Assembly: GCA_045585835.1 (NCBI GenBank)
Contig: JAZMZG010000017.1
Location: forward strand, 153,028-217,027
DNA from: CALCTE01 sp045585835
GTDB lineage: Bacteria; Bacillota; Clostridia; Oscillospirales; CAG-272
Length of the DNA: 64,000 nucleotides
Reading direction: 5' to 3'
Below, in pieces: positions 8,781 to 17,232 of the stretch; the stretch's first letter is position 1; every line of letters begins with the position of its first letter. The notes beneath the pieces were generated by a model that made no database searches, had not been told where the DNA came from, and saw nothing but the letters and a program-made list of their open reading frames with translations. The position numbers and the translations under genes were made by a program.

Positions 8781-10058
8781 ATGAATACTGTTATTCGCTC
8801 AGCAGAAGTGCTTTTAAAAGAAAACGGCGTATACACCGTCAAAAAATGCGATATCGGTATCGAAAACGATACGATACGCCACGTGGGGAATATCCCCCAA
8901 GACTTTGCCGCAGATAACATCATTAGCGGTGAGGGAAAGTTTGCCGTTCCCTCTTTAATTAACTGTCACACTCACGCTTATATGAGCGTTTTCAGAAATC
9001 TTGCGGACGACCTTCCTTTCGATAAATGGCTTTTCGAGTCAATTATGCCCCGTGAGGACAGAATGACATGCGAAGGCGCAAAAGCGGGTGCGATGCTCTC
9101 GCTTCTCGAGATGATAAAAAGCGGCACAGGATGTTTTGTCGATATGCATATGTTCCCAAGAGCAAGTGCCGAGGCGGCGTCGGAACTTGGTATGCGTGCA
9201 GTTATATCGAGAGGACTCGCGGGCGAAATCGGTACGGACGGCGGTGCGGAAAGAAGATTCAGAGAGGCAGTCGAGGAGATAAGCGAGTTTTCCGAAAACC
9301 CGCTTCTTACGTTTATGATAGCGCCGCACGCAATTTACACCTGCGGTGAAAAGACGCTTCGCTACAGTGCAGAGCTTGCCGAGAAACTCGGACTCGGAAT
9401 AAATATCCATCTTTCCGAAACACAGCACGAATTCGATTCGTGTATGGCAGAGCACGGTATGACACCCGTAGAATACTGCGCAAGTCTCGGACTTTTGACC
9501 GATAAAACTCTTGCCGCTCACCTTGTAAAGCTCACGGATAAAGATATCGAAATACTTGCACAAAATGGCGTGAGCATGGCGTCTTGCCCGATAAGCAATA
9601 TGAAGCTCGCCAACGGCTTTGCACCCGTAGAAAAGCTCATGGCGGCAGGCGTAAACATCACACTCGGCACCGATAGCTGTGCAAGTAATAATACGGTAAA
9701 CCTATTCCCCGATATGAGAGCCTACGCTCTTGTACACAAGGGCAAGCTTTCCGATGCGCTTTCCGTAAGCGCCGCAGATACGGTCGATGCGGTCACGGTA
9801 AATGCGGCAAAGGCACTCGGACTTAATACGGGCGCTATCGAAGAAGGCAAGCTTGCCGACATAACGCTTTACTCGCTTTCCGAGCCCACGCTATGCCCCC
9901 GTAACAATCTTCTCTCTGCCCTCGCATACAGCATGGGCGGATACGAGGCGGATACGCTTATCATCGGCGGAAAACTAATAATGCAAAACAAAGAGATAAT
10001 CACCGCAGACGTTGAAAAAATATATTACGATGCCCAAAAGGTCATCGACATTTTATAG
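8781..10058 (+). CDS. mtaD: Amidohydrolase, S-adenosylhomocysteine/5'-methylthioadenosine deaminase type
   Basis: The protein has 425 residues of the cytosolic metal-dependent amidohydrolase superfamily. Metal and substrate motifs are in order: NCHTHAYMS near residue 66, HLSETQHE near 215, and LGTDSCASNN near 295. This is the MtaD/DadD/SsnA-like pattern. Such enzymes deaminate SAH, methylthioadenosine or 5'-deoxyadenosine to inosyl products and ammonia. Only 8 bases separate it from an AhcY homologue whose binding motif suits an inosyl substrate, so SAH to S-inosylhomocysteine is the most likely main reaction. Which nucleoside it prefers cannot be told from sequence. Its promoter is at 8723-8751. 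Confidence 0.85.
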   Translation: MNTVIRSAEVLLKENGVYTVKKCDIGIENDTIRHVGNIPQDFAADNIISGEGKFAVPSLINCHTHAYMSVFRNLADDLPFDKWLFESIMPREDRMTCEGAKAGAMLSLLEMIKSGTGCFVDMHMFPRASAEAASELGMRAVISRGLAGEIGTDGGAERRFREAVEEISEFSENPLLTFMIAPHAIYTCGEKTLRYSAELAEKLGLGINIHLSETQHEFDSCMAEHGMTPVEYCASLGLLTDKTLAAHLVKLTDKDIEILAQNGVSMASCPISNMKLANGFAPVEKLMAAGVNITLGTDSCASNNTVNLFPDMRAYALVHKGKLSDALSVSAADTVDAVTVNAAKALGLNTGAIEEGKLADITLYSLSEPTLCPRNNLLSALAYSMGGYEADTLIIGGKLIMQNKEIITADVEKIYYDAQKVIDIL

Positions 10059-10066
10059 GAGGAGCT

Positions 10067-11302
10067 ATGAGCTACGAGATAAAGGATATAAACCTTTGGG
10101 AAGAAGGAAAAAGGAAAATCGACTGGGTGCGCGCACATATGGACCTTTTGCGCACGATAGAGGAAGAATTCATAAAGACAAAGCCCTTTGCGGGACTTCG
10201 CGTCGCTTTGTCTATCCACCTTGAAGCAAAGACCGCATATCTTTGCAAGGTGCTTGCTTCGGGCGGTGCCGAAATGTACGTTACCGGCAGTAATCCCCTT
10301 TCAACACAGGACGATATTGCCGCCGCCTTGGTGCACGACGGCCTTAACGTATATGCTTGGCACGGCGTGACCGCTGAGGAATACGAGCATCACACGAGAA
10401 TGGTTATCGAAGCCGCTCCCAACTTCATTATTGACGACGGCGGTGACCTTGTAAACCTTATCCATACAGAGTATCCCCATCTTCTTGAAAACGTCATAGG
10501 CGGCTGTGAGGAGACCACTACAGGCATTCTCCGCCTTGTGAGCATGGCAAAGAGGGGCGAGCTTAAATTCCCGATGGCTTTGGTAAACAACGCAAAGTGC
10601 AAATATCTTTTCGATAACCGTTACGGCACGGGTCAGTCCGTTTGGAACGGTATAAACAGAGCAACGAATCTCATCGTTGCGGGCAAAAACGTAGTAGTTG
10701 CCGGTTACGGTTGGTGCGGTAAGGGTGTTGCGATGAGAGCAAAAGGACTCGGCGCATCAGTTATCGTGACCGAGATAGACGCAGTTAAGGCTATGGAAGC
10801 CGTAATGGACGGCTTTAAGGTTATGCCTATGAACGAAGCGGCGAAGATAGGCGATATTTTCGTTACCGTTACGGGCTGCTGTGACGTTATCACGAAGGAA
10901 GCCTTCGAAGTAATGAAGGAAGGCGCTATAATGTGTAACGCAGGTCACTTCGACGTCGAGGTTGACGTAAAGACGCTTCGCGAGATGGCGAAATCAAGCT
11001 TCCTTGCAAGAGAAAATATTATGGGCTATACCCTTGAAAACGGCAGAACGCTTTACGTTATCGCAGAGGGCAGACTCGTAAACCTCGCCGCAGGCGACGG
11101 ACATCCTGCGGAAATTATGGATATGAGCTTTGCTATCCAAGCACTCTCCGCACTCTATATCGTACAGCACAGAAACGAGCTTTGCGATATGCTTATAACC
11201 GTACCCGAAGAGGTAGACGAAAAGGTTGCACGTATGAAGCTTAAATTCTGGAACGTTGAAATAGACGCTCTCACGGATAAGCAGATCGAATATTTGGGAT
11301 AA
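10067..11302 (+). CDS. ahcY: Adenosylhomocysteinase family, probably S-inosylhomocysteine hydrolase
   Basis: The protein has 411 residues and is NAD-dependent, with GYGWCGKG as the NAD-binding loop and NPLSTQDD in the substrate domain. The purine-binding motif reads HLEAK (H51-x-E53-x-K55), whereas most adenosine-type enzymes have H-x-T-x-E/Q. It also lacks the C-terminal Lys-x-x-x-Tyr tail of classical AhcY and ends LTDKQIEYLG. Both traits match archaeal and thermophile-type enzymes, of which the Methanocaldococcus one uses S-inosylhomocysteine. The gene follows a deaminase by 8 bases with GGAGGAG as ribosome binding site. A terminator follows. Confidence 0.9.
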   Translation: MSYEIKDINLWEEGKRKIDWVRAHMDLLRTIEEEFIKTKPFAGLRVALSIHLEAKTAYLCKVLASGGAEMYVTGSNPLSTQDDIAAALVHDGLNVYAWHGVTAEEYEHHTRMVIEAAPNFIIDDGGDLVNLIHTEYPHLLENVIGGCEETTTGILRLVSMAKRGELKFPMALVNNAKCKYLFDNRYGTGQSVWNGINRATNLIVAGKNVVVAGYGWCGKGVAMRAKGLGASVIVTEIDAVKAMEAVMDGFKVMPMNEAAKIGDIFVTVTGCCDVITKEAFEVMKEGAIMCNAGHFDVEVDVKTLREMAKSSFLARENIMGYTLENGRTLYVIAEGRLVNLAAGDGHPAEIMDMSFAIQALSALYIVQHRNELCDMLITVPEEVDEKVARMKLKFWNVEIDALTDKQIEYLG

Positions 11303-11308
11303 AGTAAA

Positions 11309-11343
11309 AAAGTCCGACAGACTCGCATCTGTCGGATTTTTTT
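11309..11343. terminator. Bidirectional terminator
   Basis: A 9-bp stem TCCGACAGA/TCTGTCGGA with a 6-base loop, eight T on the right and a run of A on the left. It serves both the AhcY homologue and ricT, which converge here. Confidence 0.9.
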
Positions 11344-12484
11344 ATTTCTGTTCTTCCTTTTGCTCTTTCTTTGCGGCTTCGCCCTTTTTCATTTTGCCGA
11401 TAACCTCAACGTCATCACGGCTTATAAGCTTTATTACGGTATCGTTTTTGTCCGTAAGTCTAACCTTGATAAGTCCCGCAAGCGGGCTTGTGTCGATTAC
11501 GACACCCTCGTCGCCGTCCTTACAGCGCACTATGGAATCCACGGGAGGCGTTTTCTTTATCTCTTCCTCGTATACGTCGTTTTCGTATTTAAGGCAACAT
11601 ATAAGTCTTCCGCAGGTACCGGATATCTTTGCCGAGTTGAGCGAAAGATTTTGGTCTTTTGCCATCTTTATCGAAACCTGTGCAAAATCCGAAAGGAAGC
11701 TGTTACAGCAGAACACTCTGCCGCATATACCAAGTCCCCCAAGAAGCTTTGCTTCGTCTCTTATTCCTATCTGACGAAGCTCGATTCTCGTTTTAAATAC
11801 TGTTGCAAGGTCCTTTACGAGCTCTCTGAAATCCACTCTGCCGTCTGCTGTAAAGTAGAATATGAGCTTATTGTTATCGAAGGTATATTCAACGTCCACA
11901 AGCTTCATTTCGAGCTTATGCTCGGCTATCTTCTTTTCGCAAATTTCAAGCGCTTCCTTTTCAAGACGGAGGTTATTTTCGTGGCGTCTTGTATCGTCTG
12001 CACTCGCAAGGCGTACTATCGGCTTTAAGGGCTTTACTATCGTTTTTTCATCAACGAAGCTGTTGGGAACTGCGACAGTGCTGTACTCAACACCTCTTGC
12101 CGTTTCGACGATAACTGCCTGTCCCTTTTGTACCTGTATGTCGCCGGGTGCAAAATAATATATCTTGCCGACATCTTTAAAGCGTACGCCGATTATTTCA
12201 ACCTTTTGCGACTCTTCAACCTCTTGTCCGCCAAATCCTCCCTGATAGCCGACCTTGGCATCCTTATCGGTTTCATAGGGCTCGAAGGTCTGGCTTTCCG
12301 ACATGACCTCGCGGCTTTCGACCTCAAGCTCGCTTTCGCCCAAAACCTCGGGAGCGGGCGTATTATTTAACGGTTTATCGGCATCTTTTGCCTTTGCATT
12401 TTGCTTATGATGAAAGTTTTTTCTTCTGTTGCGGTGATATTTGAAGCCTTTGCCGCCGCCTTTTTTATCTTTATTTTCTTCCAT
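11342..12484 (-). CDS. ricT: PSP1-domain protein RicT (YaaT)
   Basis: The protein has 380 residues. The first ~110 are a basic then acidic low-complexity extension longer than in Bacillus YaaT. The PSP1 domain follows, with the cysteine clusters GICGRVFCC and GTCGRLICC. In Bacillus subtilis RicT works with RicA and RicF in an Fe-S complex that stimulates RNase Y cleavage and affects sporulation and competence. The upstream gene is holB, as in many Firmicutes, and the two are 47 bases apart. No ricA or ricF is in the window. Confidence 0.92.
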   Translation of the reverse strand: MEENKDKKGGGKGFKYHRNRRKNFHHKQNAKAKDADKPLNNTPAPEVLGESELEVESREVMSESQTFEPYETDKDAKVGYQGGFGGQEVEESQKVEIIGVRFKDVGKIYYFAPGDIQVQKGQAVIVETARGVEYSTVAVPNSFVDEKTIVKPLKPIVRLASADDTRRHENNLRLEKEALEICEKKIAEHKLEMKLVDVEYTFDNNKLIFYFTADGRVDFRELVKDLATVFKTRIELRQIGIRDEAKLLGGLGICGRVFCCNSFLSDFAQVSIKMAKDQNLSLNSAKISGTCGRLICCLKYENDVYEEEIKKTPPVDSIVRCKDGDEGVVIDTSPLAGLIKVRLTDKNDTVIKLISRDDVEVIGKMKKGEAAKKEQKEEQK

Positions 12485-12531
12485 AAATGTTTCCTCTCGT
12501 TTGTTTGTGCGATGTAAGGTGTGTATTTATA

Positions 12532-13461
12532 TTATACCGCCTGAATGAATCTTAATACGGAAAGCTGAACGTTTCCGTTTCGGTAAAGCTCGTTTTTTTC
12601 TTTTTCAAGAAGCTCGTATAAGGAAATTGCCTTTGCAAAGCTTATCCTTCTTGCTATCTCCGCCCTCTGTTCTTCACTTATAAAATACTGCGGATGCGAT
12701 ACACCATAGCTTCTTGCGGCAACGTCGCGCATAGCAAGCTGAAGCTCGGAGTAGAGCGCGATAAGGCTTTCTTTACCCGTCGCCTTCAAAGAAAGAAGCG
12801 ATGCGGCGTGCGCCTTTGACTCGGTCGCAAGCGCCTTGAGTATCTCATAAGACGTATCTCTAAGCGAAAATGCGCCCTTTTTCTCCATTATGTTGTATGC
12901 GGCGCCGACGTATCCTTCAGAAAGTCTTGCTGCTTTTCTTGCAGTATCCTCGTCGCATTTGTATTTTTTTATAAGGTGTAACATAAGCTTTTCTGTGGGA
13001 ATACTCTCCATCGGAAAGCTCATACATCTTGAGCGCACCGTTGAAAGCAAGGTGGCGTCAGTAGTTGCAAGTAAAAAGAACTTCGCTCTTCCCGAAGGCT
13101 CTTCAAGCGTTTTCAAAAGAGCGTTTTGCGCTTCCTTGCCAAGCGTCTCGGCATCGTCGATGACATATACCCTAAACGGTGCCTCGTTCGGCGCAAGCTC
13201 TATCCCTTTTAAAAATTCTCTGACCGCTTTGACCTTTATCGTTGCGTCCTGCGGGTCTTTCGATAGAATCTGCAAATCGGGATGTGAAAGCGTATCGAGC
13301 TTTTTACAAGCACTGCAGAACCCGCAAGGTCTTTTTTCTCCGCTTTCACAAAACATTTCCTTGATAACGTTCATAACAAAAGTCGTTTTTCCGCTTCCAT
13401 CGGGGCCGATCAAAAGATATGCGTGAGAAAGGCTGCCGCTTCGTATCTTCTCGGAAAACAT
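12532..13461 (-). CDS. holB: DNA polymerase III delta' subunit
   Basis: The protein has 309 residues from the ATG at 13461. The AAA+ clamp-loader fold shows a Walker A GPDGSGKT, four zinc cysteines (C-x8-C-x2-C-x2-C spacing around CGFCSAC), and the SRC motif (RSRCMSF). It loads the beta clamp with the other clamp-loader subunits. The start is uncertain. The same frame stays open for 20 codons upstream and reads like the usual delta' N terminus (FFGNKKLAE), but has no ATG, GTG or TTG. A good ribosome binding site (AAAGGGGGAG, 13507-13516) sits 6 bases before an ACG codon at 13498-13500. ricT follows in the same operon. Confidence 0.9.
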   Translation of the reverse strand: MFSEKIRSGSLSHAYLLIGPDGSGKTTFVMNVIKEMFCESGEKRPCGFCSACKKLDTLSHPDLQILSKDPQDATIKVKAVREFLKGIELAPNEAPFRVYVIDDAETLGKEAQNALLKTLEEPSGRAKFFLLATTDATLLSTVRSRCMSFPMESIPTEKLMLHLIKKYKCDEDTARKAARLSEGYVGAAYNIMEKKGAFSLRDTSYEILKALATESKAHAASLLSLKATGKESLIALYSELQLAMRDVAARSYGVSHPQYFISEEQRAEIARRISFAKAISLYELLEKEKNELYRNGNVQLSVLRFIQAV

Positions 13462-13640
13462 TTCCGCAAGCTTTTTATTTCCAAAAAAAACGGTTTTCGT
13501 GGCGGTCTCCCCCTTTGCATATCAATTCAATTTAGTATATCATATTCTTTTCTTTAAGTCAAATACTTTTGAAGGTATTGAAAAAAGTTTTTATATATGT
13601 TAAAATTAACGAGTTAATGACGGTGAAAGGGAATTTTGCG

Positions 13641-14345
13641 TTGAAGAGCGTAGACTACATTTACGAAAATTTAAAAATAGTCCAAGACGACGAGCATTTG
13701 AAATACGGCACGGACGCTTTGCTTTTATCCGCCTTCGCAAGAGGCGGTGCTAAATCAAAAGCCGTTGACCTCGGCTGCGGAAACGGCGTTATCGCACTCG
13801 CGCTAGCTTATCTTGGCAAAGCCCAAAAAACGGTCGGAATTGAGCTTCAGGAAAGCTCCGCTTTGCTTGCAAGAGAAAGCGTCGCCGTAAACAGCTATGA
13901 AGATAAGGTCGAGATAATACACGGCGATTTTACCGCTATGCCTTCGGAATATTTCGGCGCATTTGACTATGCCGTGGCAAACCCGCCGTATATGAAGGTC
14001 GAGTCGGGAAAAGCAAACGTCTACGACACGATGAACATAGCACGTCACGAGGTCGGCTGTGACATATATTCGCTTTGCAAAGCGGCTTCAAAGCTCGTGA
14101 AATTCGGCGGATATCTTTATACGGTCTACCGCCCCGACAGAATATGCGACCTTTTCGATGCGCTGCGAACGAATAAATTCGAGATAAAGCGCCTTACCTT
14201 CGTTTGCGCCCGAAAAGACCTTGAGCCATGTCTTGTGCTGACTGAAGCAAAGCTCGGTGCGGCGCCGGGAGTAAAGGTCACCCCCGTTTTCTTCATTTCG
14301 GACGAAGAAAAAATGAAAAATATCTATAACGGAGGCAGCTTATGA
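13641..14345 (+). CDS. tRNA1(Val) (adenine37-N6)-methyltransferase-like protein (YabB/TrmN6 family)
   Basis: The protein has 234 residues from a TTG at 13641, preceded by GAAAGGGA; a start at ATG 13617 would lack a ribosome binding site. It is a class I methyltransferase with the SAM loop VDLGCGNG and the N6-adenine signature NPPY (ANPPYMK). Its N terminus has the usual YabB pattern (ENLKIVQDD, then GTDALLLSAF). The neighbour rsmI starts within its stop codon (ATGA), matching the conserved yabB-rsmI pair of Firmicutes. The role is modification of tRNA near the anticodon, by family. Confidence 0.85.
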   Translation: MKSVDYIYENLKIVQDDEHLKYGTDALLLSAFARGGAKSKAVDLGCGNGVIALALAYLGKAQKTVGIELQESSALLARESVAVNSYEDKVEIIHGDFTAMPSEYFGAFDYAVANPPYMKVESGKANVYDTMNIARHEVGCDIYSLCKAASKLVKFGGYLYTVYRPDRICDLFDALRTNKFEIKRLTFVCARKDLEPCLVLTEAKLGAAPGVKVTPVFFISDEEKMKNIYNGGSL

Positions 14346-15181
14346 CAGCTGAAAACAAACTGACACCCGCACTGTATCTTGTGGGCACTCCGATAGGCAA
14401 CCTTTCAGATATGAGCGCACGTGCAATATCTACTCTTTCTGACGTGGATTTTATTGCGGCGGAGGATACCCGAAATTCTTTAAAGCTTCTCTCGCATTTC
14501 GGTATTAAAAAGCCGCTTGTCAGCTACTACGAGCATAATAAGCGCGAACGCGGTGAAATAATTGCAAAGCGCATACTCGAGGGAGAAAGCTGTGCGCTTA
14601 TAACAGATGCGGGTATGCCCGCTATATCCGACCCCGGCGAAGACCTCGTTAAGCTATGCGAAGAGCTCAGCATAAAAGTATACGCTATCCCCGGCCCGAG
14701 CGCCGTAGTCACCGCGGCAGCACTTTCGGGAATATCCGTCGGAAGATTTACCTTCGAGGGCTTTCTGTCCACTAACAGAAACGAGCGTGATAAGCACCTT
14801 CAAAGCCTAACGGGTGAAAGGCGCACGATGATATTTTACGAGGCGCCGCATAAGCTTAAAAAGACGCTTTCCGACCTTCTTGATACATTTGGCGACAGAA
14901 AGCTGTCCTTGTGCAGAGAGCTTACGAAAATACACGAGGAGGTCTGCCGTACAACAATAAAAGGTGCCATCGAAAAATATGAAGCTATAGAGCCCAAAGG
15001 TGAATTTGTGCTCGTGCTTGAGGGTAAAACCGATGACGATGCTCCTTTTTGGGAAAAGCTCAGTATCAAAGAACATTTCTTGCACTACGGTGGACTTTCC
15101 GAATCCGATGCTATGAAAGCCGTTGCAAAAGACAGAGGTATTTCCAAGAGCGAAGTGTATAAGGAAATCAAAGTTAAATAG
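14342..15181 (+). CDS. rsmI: 16S rRNA (cytidine1402-2'-O)-methyltransferase
   Basis: The protein has 279 residues with the tetrapyrrole-methylase fold. Diagnostic motifs are LVGTPIGNLSD at the N terminus, AEDTRN near residue 40, and the SAM loop ALITDAGMP with GPSAVVTA downstream. It methylates the ribose of C1402 in the decoding centre of 16S rRNA. Its start overlaps the stop of the preceding methyltransferase gene by ATGA, and mntP begins 8 bases after its stop with AGGAGG. Confidence 0.96.
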   Translation: MTAENKLTPALYLVGTPIGNLSDMSARAISTLSDVDFIAAEDTRNSLKLLSHFGIKKPLVSYYEHNKRERGEIIAKRILEGESCALITDAGMPAISDPGEDLVKLCEELSIKVYAIPGPSAVVTAAALSGISVGRFTFEGFLSTNRNERDKHLQSLTGERRTMIFYEAPHKLKKTLSDLLDTFGDRKLSLCRELTKIHEEVCRTTIKGAIEKYEAIEPKGEFVLVLEGKTDDDAPFWEKLSIKEHFLHYGGLSESDAMKAVAKDRGISKSEVYKEIKVK

Positions 15182-15189
15182 GAGGAACT

Positions 15190-15780
15190 ATGGGAATAAT
15201 TGAAATGCTTGCCCTTGCGATAGGTCTCAGTATGGACGCATTTTCGGTTGCAATATGCAAAGGACTGTGCTCAAAAAAGGCAAGCTTTGTAAATATGGCA
15301 AAATGCGGACTTTGGTTTGGCGGATTTCAGGCTTTAATGCCTCTTCTGGGGTACTTCTTGGCAAGCATATTTGCAAAGCAAATAGAAGCATTTGACCATT
15401 GGGTCGCATTCGTTTTACTTGCACTTATCGGCTCGAATATGCTTAAAGAAGCGTTTTCAAAAGAAGAAACTTCATGCCCCGTAGACGAAAAAGACAACTT
15501 CTCTGTAAAAACGATGTTTACGATGGCACTTGCGACCTCCGTGGACGCGATAGCGGCAGGTATTGCTTTGGCAACGGAGTCTGTGACGAAAGATATTAAT
15601 ATAGCCCTCGCAGTGTCGCTTATAGGTATAGTGACCTGTGTCCTCTCCGCGCTCGGCGTGAAGATAGGTAGCGTCTTTGGCGACAGATTCGAAAAGAAAG
15701 CGCAAATAACGGGCGGTGTGATACTTATACTGCTCGGACTTAAAATACTTCTTGAGCACCTCGGAGTGCTTAACTTTTGA
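15190..15780 (+). CDS. mntP: Putative manganese efflux pump MntP
   Basis: The protein has 196 residues and six predicted membrane helices, arranged as two repeats of three. The conserved acidic residues are present in LSMDAFSVAI (helix 1) and TSVDAIAAG (helix 4), the metal-path aspartates of the MntP family. It exports Mn2+ across the cytoplasmic membrane. No yybP-ykoY riboswitch is present because the gene lies only 8 bases after rsmI, so expression follows the methyltransferase operon. A terminator comes right after. Confidence 0.92.
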   Translation: MGIIEMLALAIGLSMDAFSVAICKGLCSKKASFVNMAKCGLWFGGFQALMPLLGYFLASIFAKQIEAFDHWVAFVLLALIGSNMLKEAFSKEETSCPVDEKDNFSVKTMFTMALATSVDAIAAGIALATESVTKDINIALAVSLIGIVTCVLSALGVKIGSVFGDRFEKKAQITGGVILILLGLKILLEHLGVLNF

Positions 15781-15792
15781 ATTTTAATACAT

Positions 15793-15828
15793 AAAAGCAC
15801 CTTTCGCTCGTGGCAAAAGGTGCTTTTT
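15793..15828. terminator. Bidirectional terminator
   Basis: The stem AAAAGCACCTTT/AAAGGTGCTTTT has T and A runs on either side. It lies between the convergent mntP and EamA transporter genes. Confidence 0.85.
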
Positions 15829-15829
15829 G

Positions 15830-16657
15830 CTATGCTTTTTCACGTTTATCTTTTAGCTGTACGAAAATGCCGACGACGATTACGCAAAGTCCGATAACAA
15901 AGTTTATATGCAAGGGTTCTTTCAATATAAGAGATGTCCAAATAAGCGAAACAAAGGGCGTTATGTACGCAAGATTCGATATCTTCGCCGTCTTTCCCGA
16001 CTCAAGCGCCATAACCCAAAGCGTATTCGCTATGGCGACGGTGAATATACCGTTGTACGCAAAGCCGAGTGCTTCGGGCACGGTGGGAATAAACAGATTC
16101 CCGCTTGCCGCGTTAATGATACTCGTGAGTGCAAAGGTTACGAAATAATTTATCATCAAAGAGATGGGTTTATCGTAACGAAATTTTTGATTAAGCGCGG
16201 TAAAGGTACCGTAGCATATCGCGCCGAGAATGCACAAAAGCGCGCCTGCGGCAGTATTTGCATTGAAATGTAAAAGCTCGCCGCCCATAACTATCACGAC
16301 GCCGCAAAACGACAGTGCGATAGCGATTATCTTACGCAAGGTGAGCTTTTCCTTTAATATTATACAAGCCATAACAACGCTCATTATAGGCCATAAATAA
16401 TTCACGATAAACGCTTGGGAAGCAAGCATTTTCTTCGTTCCCGCATAAAAGAAAACGTAATAGAAAAATCCGCCGGGAATACCTATAAGCACGGAAATAA
16501 TGTAGTCTTTAAGCTTATAGGCTTTCAGCTTTTTAATGTTGCCGGTTGCAAGATTTATAGCAAGAAGAAAAACAGCCGCAAACAACGAGCTTATCCATAA
16601 TACCTGAAAGTTGTTTCGCGCGCCGAGAAGTAACTTTGCAACCACCGAAACGGTCAA
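15830..16657 (-). CDS. EamA/DMT-family transporter, 5' end frameshifted
   Basis: The readable frame is 275 residues with two EamA repeats and about nine membrane helices; the family normally has ten. Residues KLLLGARNNF fit the end of helix 1, so the start of helix 1 is missing. The frame opens at a TTG directly after an in-frame TAG. In the neighbouring frame, an ATG at 16701 with a GAGGTG site encodes 15 residues that look like the missing half helix. A one-base deletion near 16654-16657 would explain the break. Family members export amino acids or other metabolites. It is either a recent pseudogene or a sequence error. Confidence 0.75.
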   Translation of the reverse strand: MTVSVVAKLLLGARNNFQVLWISSLFAAVFLLAINLATGNIKKLKAYKLKDYIISVLIGIPGGFFYYVFFYAGTKKMLASQAFIVNYLWPIMSVVMACIILKEKLTLRKIIAIALSFCGVVIVMGGELLHFNANTAAGALLCILGAICYGTFTALNQKFRYDKPISLMINYFVTFALTSIINAASGNLFIPTVPEALGFAYNGIFTVAIANTLWVMALESGKTAKISNLAYITPFVSLIWTSLILKEPLHINFVIGLCVIVVGIFVQLKDKREKA

Positions 16658-16701
16658 CTAAAAAATATTGATAAAAATGCGTAAATATATGTTTTCTTCA
16701 T
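16654..16701 (-). other. Displaced N-terminal segment of the EamA transporter
   Basis: ATG at 16701 preceded by GAGGTG, followed by 15 codons (MKKTYIYAFLSIFFS) and a TGA at 16654-16656. One added G in the sequence AGTTGACC would turn TGA into TGG and join this segment in frame to the transporter (FFSWTVSVVAK). Confidence 0.65.
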
Positions 16702-16810
16702 TTCGCACCTCGAATGATTTAATAGATCGTTGTTATTATACACCAAAATCAAATGATTTCAAGTTTTTTGCTATTTATTTGATATTTTTTACATTCAGTA
16801 CTTTTATAAA

Positions 16811-16848
16811 AACTAAACGGATACCGATTTTTCGGTATCCGTTTAGTT
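16811..16848 (-). terminator. Terminator of tRNA-Leu
   Basis: A perfect 17-bp inverted repeat (ACTAAACGGATACCGA core) with a 4-base loop begins at the CCA end of the tRNA. On the minus strand it is followed by TTTTTATAAAAG. Confidence 0.85.
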
Positions 16849-16934
16849 GGTGCGGATGACGGGACTTGAACCCACACGCCAATGAAGACACAAGCACCTC
16901 AAGCTTGCCTGTCTGCCAATTCCAGCACATCCGC
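16848..16934 (-). tRNA. tRNA-Leu (anticodon GAG)
   Basis: An 87-base class II tRNA with acceptor stem GCGGATG/CATCCGC, discriminator A and encoded CCA. The anticodon stem CAAGC/GCTTG closes the loop TTGAGGT, giving anticodon GAG for CTC and CTT leucine codons. The T arm has GTTCAAGTC. A long variable arm is present, as expected for tRNA-Leu. It has its own promoter and terminator. Confidence 0.95.
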
Positions 16935-16960
16935 ATACGCTATTTCTAACGCGCTTGATA

Positions 16961-16989
16961 AGTATATCGCAAAAAACGCACGATGTCAA
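16961..16989 (-). promoter_or_regulatory. Strong sigma-A-type promoter of tRNA-Leu
   Basis: Minus strand: TTGACA, 17-base spacer, TATACT. The -10 box is about 26 bases before the mature tRNA 5' end. Confidence 0.8.
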
Positions 16990-17081
16990 TACCTTTTTTG
17001 AAATTTTTTTCTTTTTTTGAAAAAGTTATAAATTTCCTTCACTCGTTGCCTTTCCGAAACGATATTTATGATAATTTTCTA

Positions 17082-17110
17082 TTGATTACAGCCCGATTGT
17101 ATGATATAAT
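17082..17110 (+). promoter_or_regulatory. Sigma-A-type promoter for the ruvC-ruvA-rnf region
   Basis: TTGATT, 17-base spacer, TATAAT, about 47 bases before the leader peptide ATG at 17158. Confidence 0.65.
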
Positions 17111-17157
17111 ATCGTATTATAAATGTATAATTATTTATACGCAACAAGGAGAATGCT

Positions 17158-17232
17158 ATGAATAAACTCGGTTGTTTACCTTTCACTCTTTCAGCTATTT
17201 TGGCAATAATCGCCCTTGCAATAATCCTATAA
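17158..17232 (+). CDS. 24-residue hydrophobic leader peptide coupled to ruvC
   Basis: ATG at 17158 with a good ribosome binding site (AAGGAG at 17147-17152) opens a 24-codon frame: MNKLGCLPFTLSAILAIIAL plus AIIL. Residues ~8-24 form one membrane helix with no charged residue. Its TAA overlaps the ruvC ATG by one base (TAATG), and ruvC has no ribosome binding site of its own. Translation of ruvC therefore probably depends on this small frame. It may be a functional membrane miniprotein or only a translational coupler. Confidence 0.6.
   Translation: MNKLGCLPFTLSAILAIIALAIIL

Noticed and set aside
15182..15189. yybP-ykoY manganese riboswitch before mntP
   Set aside because: Only 8 bases separate mntP from rsmI.
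16808..16990. Possible integrated element at tRNA-Leu
   Set aside because: No integrase, no repeat of the tRNA 3' end and ordinary chromosomal genes on both sides.
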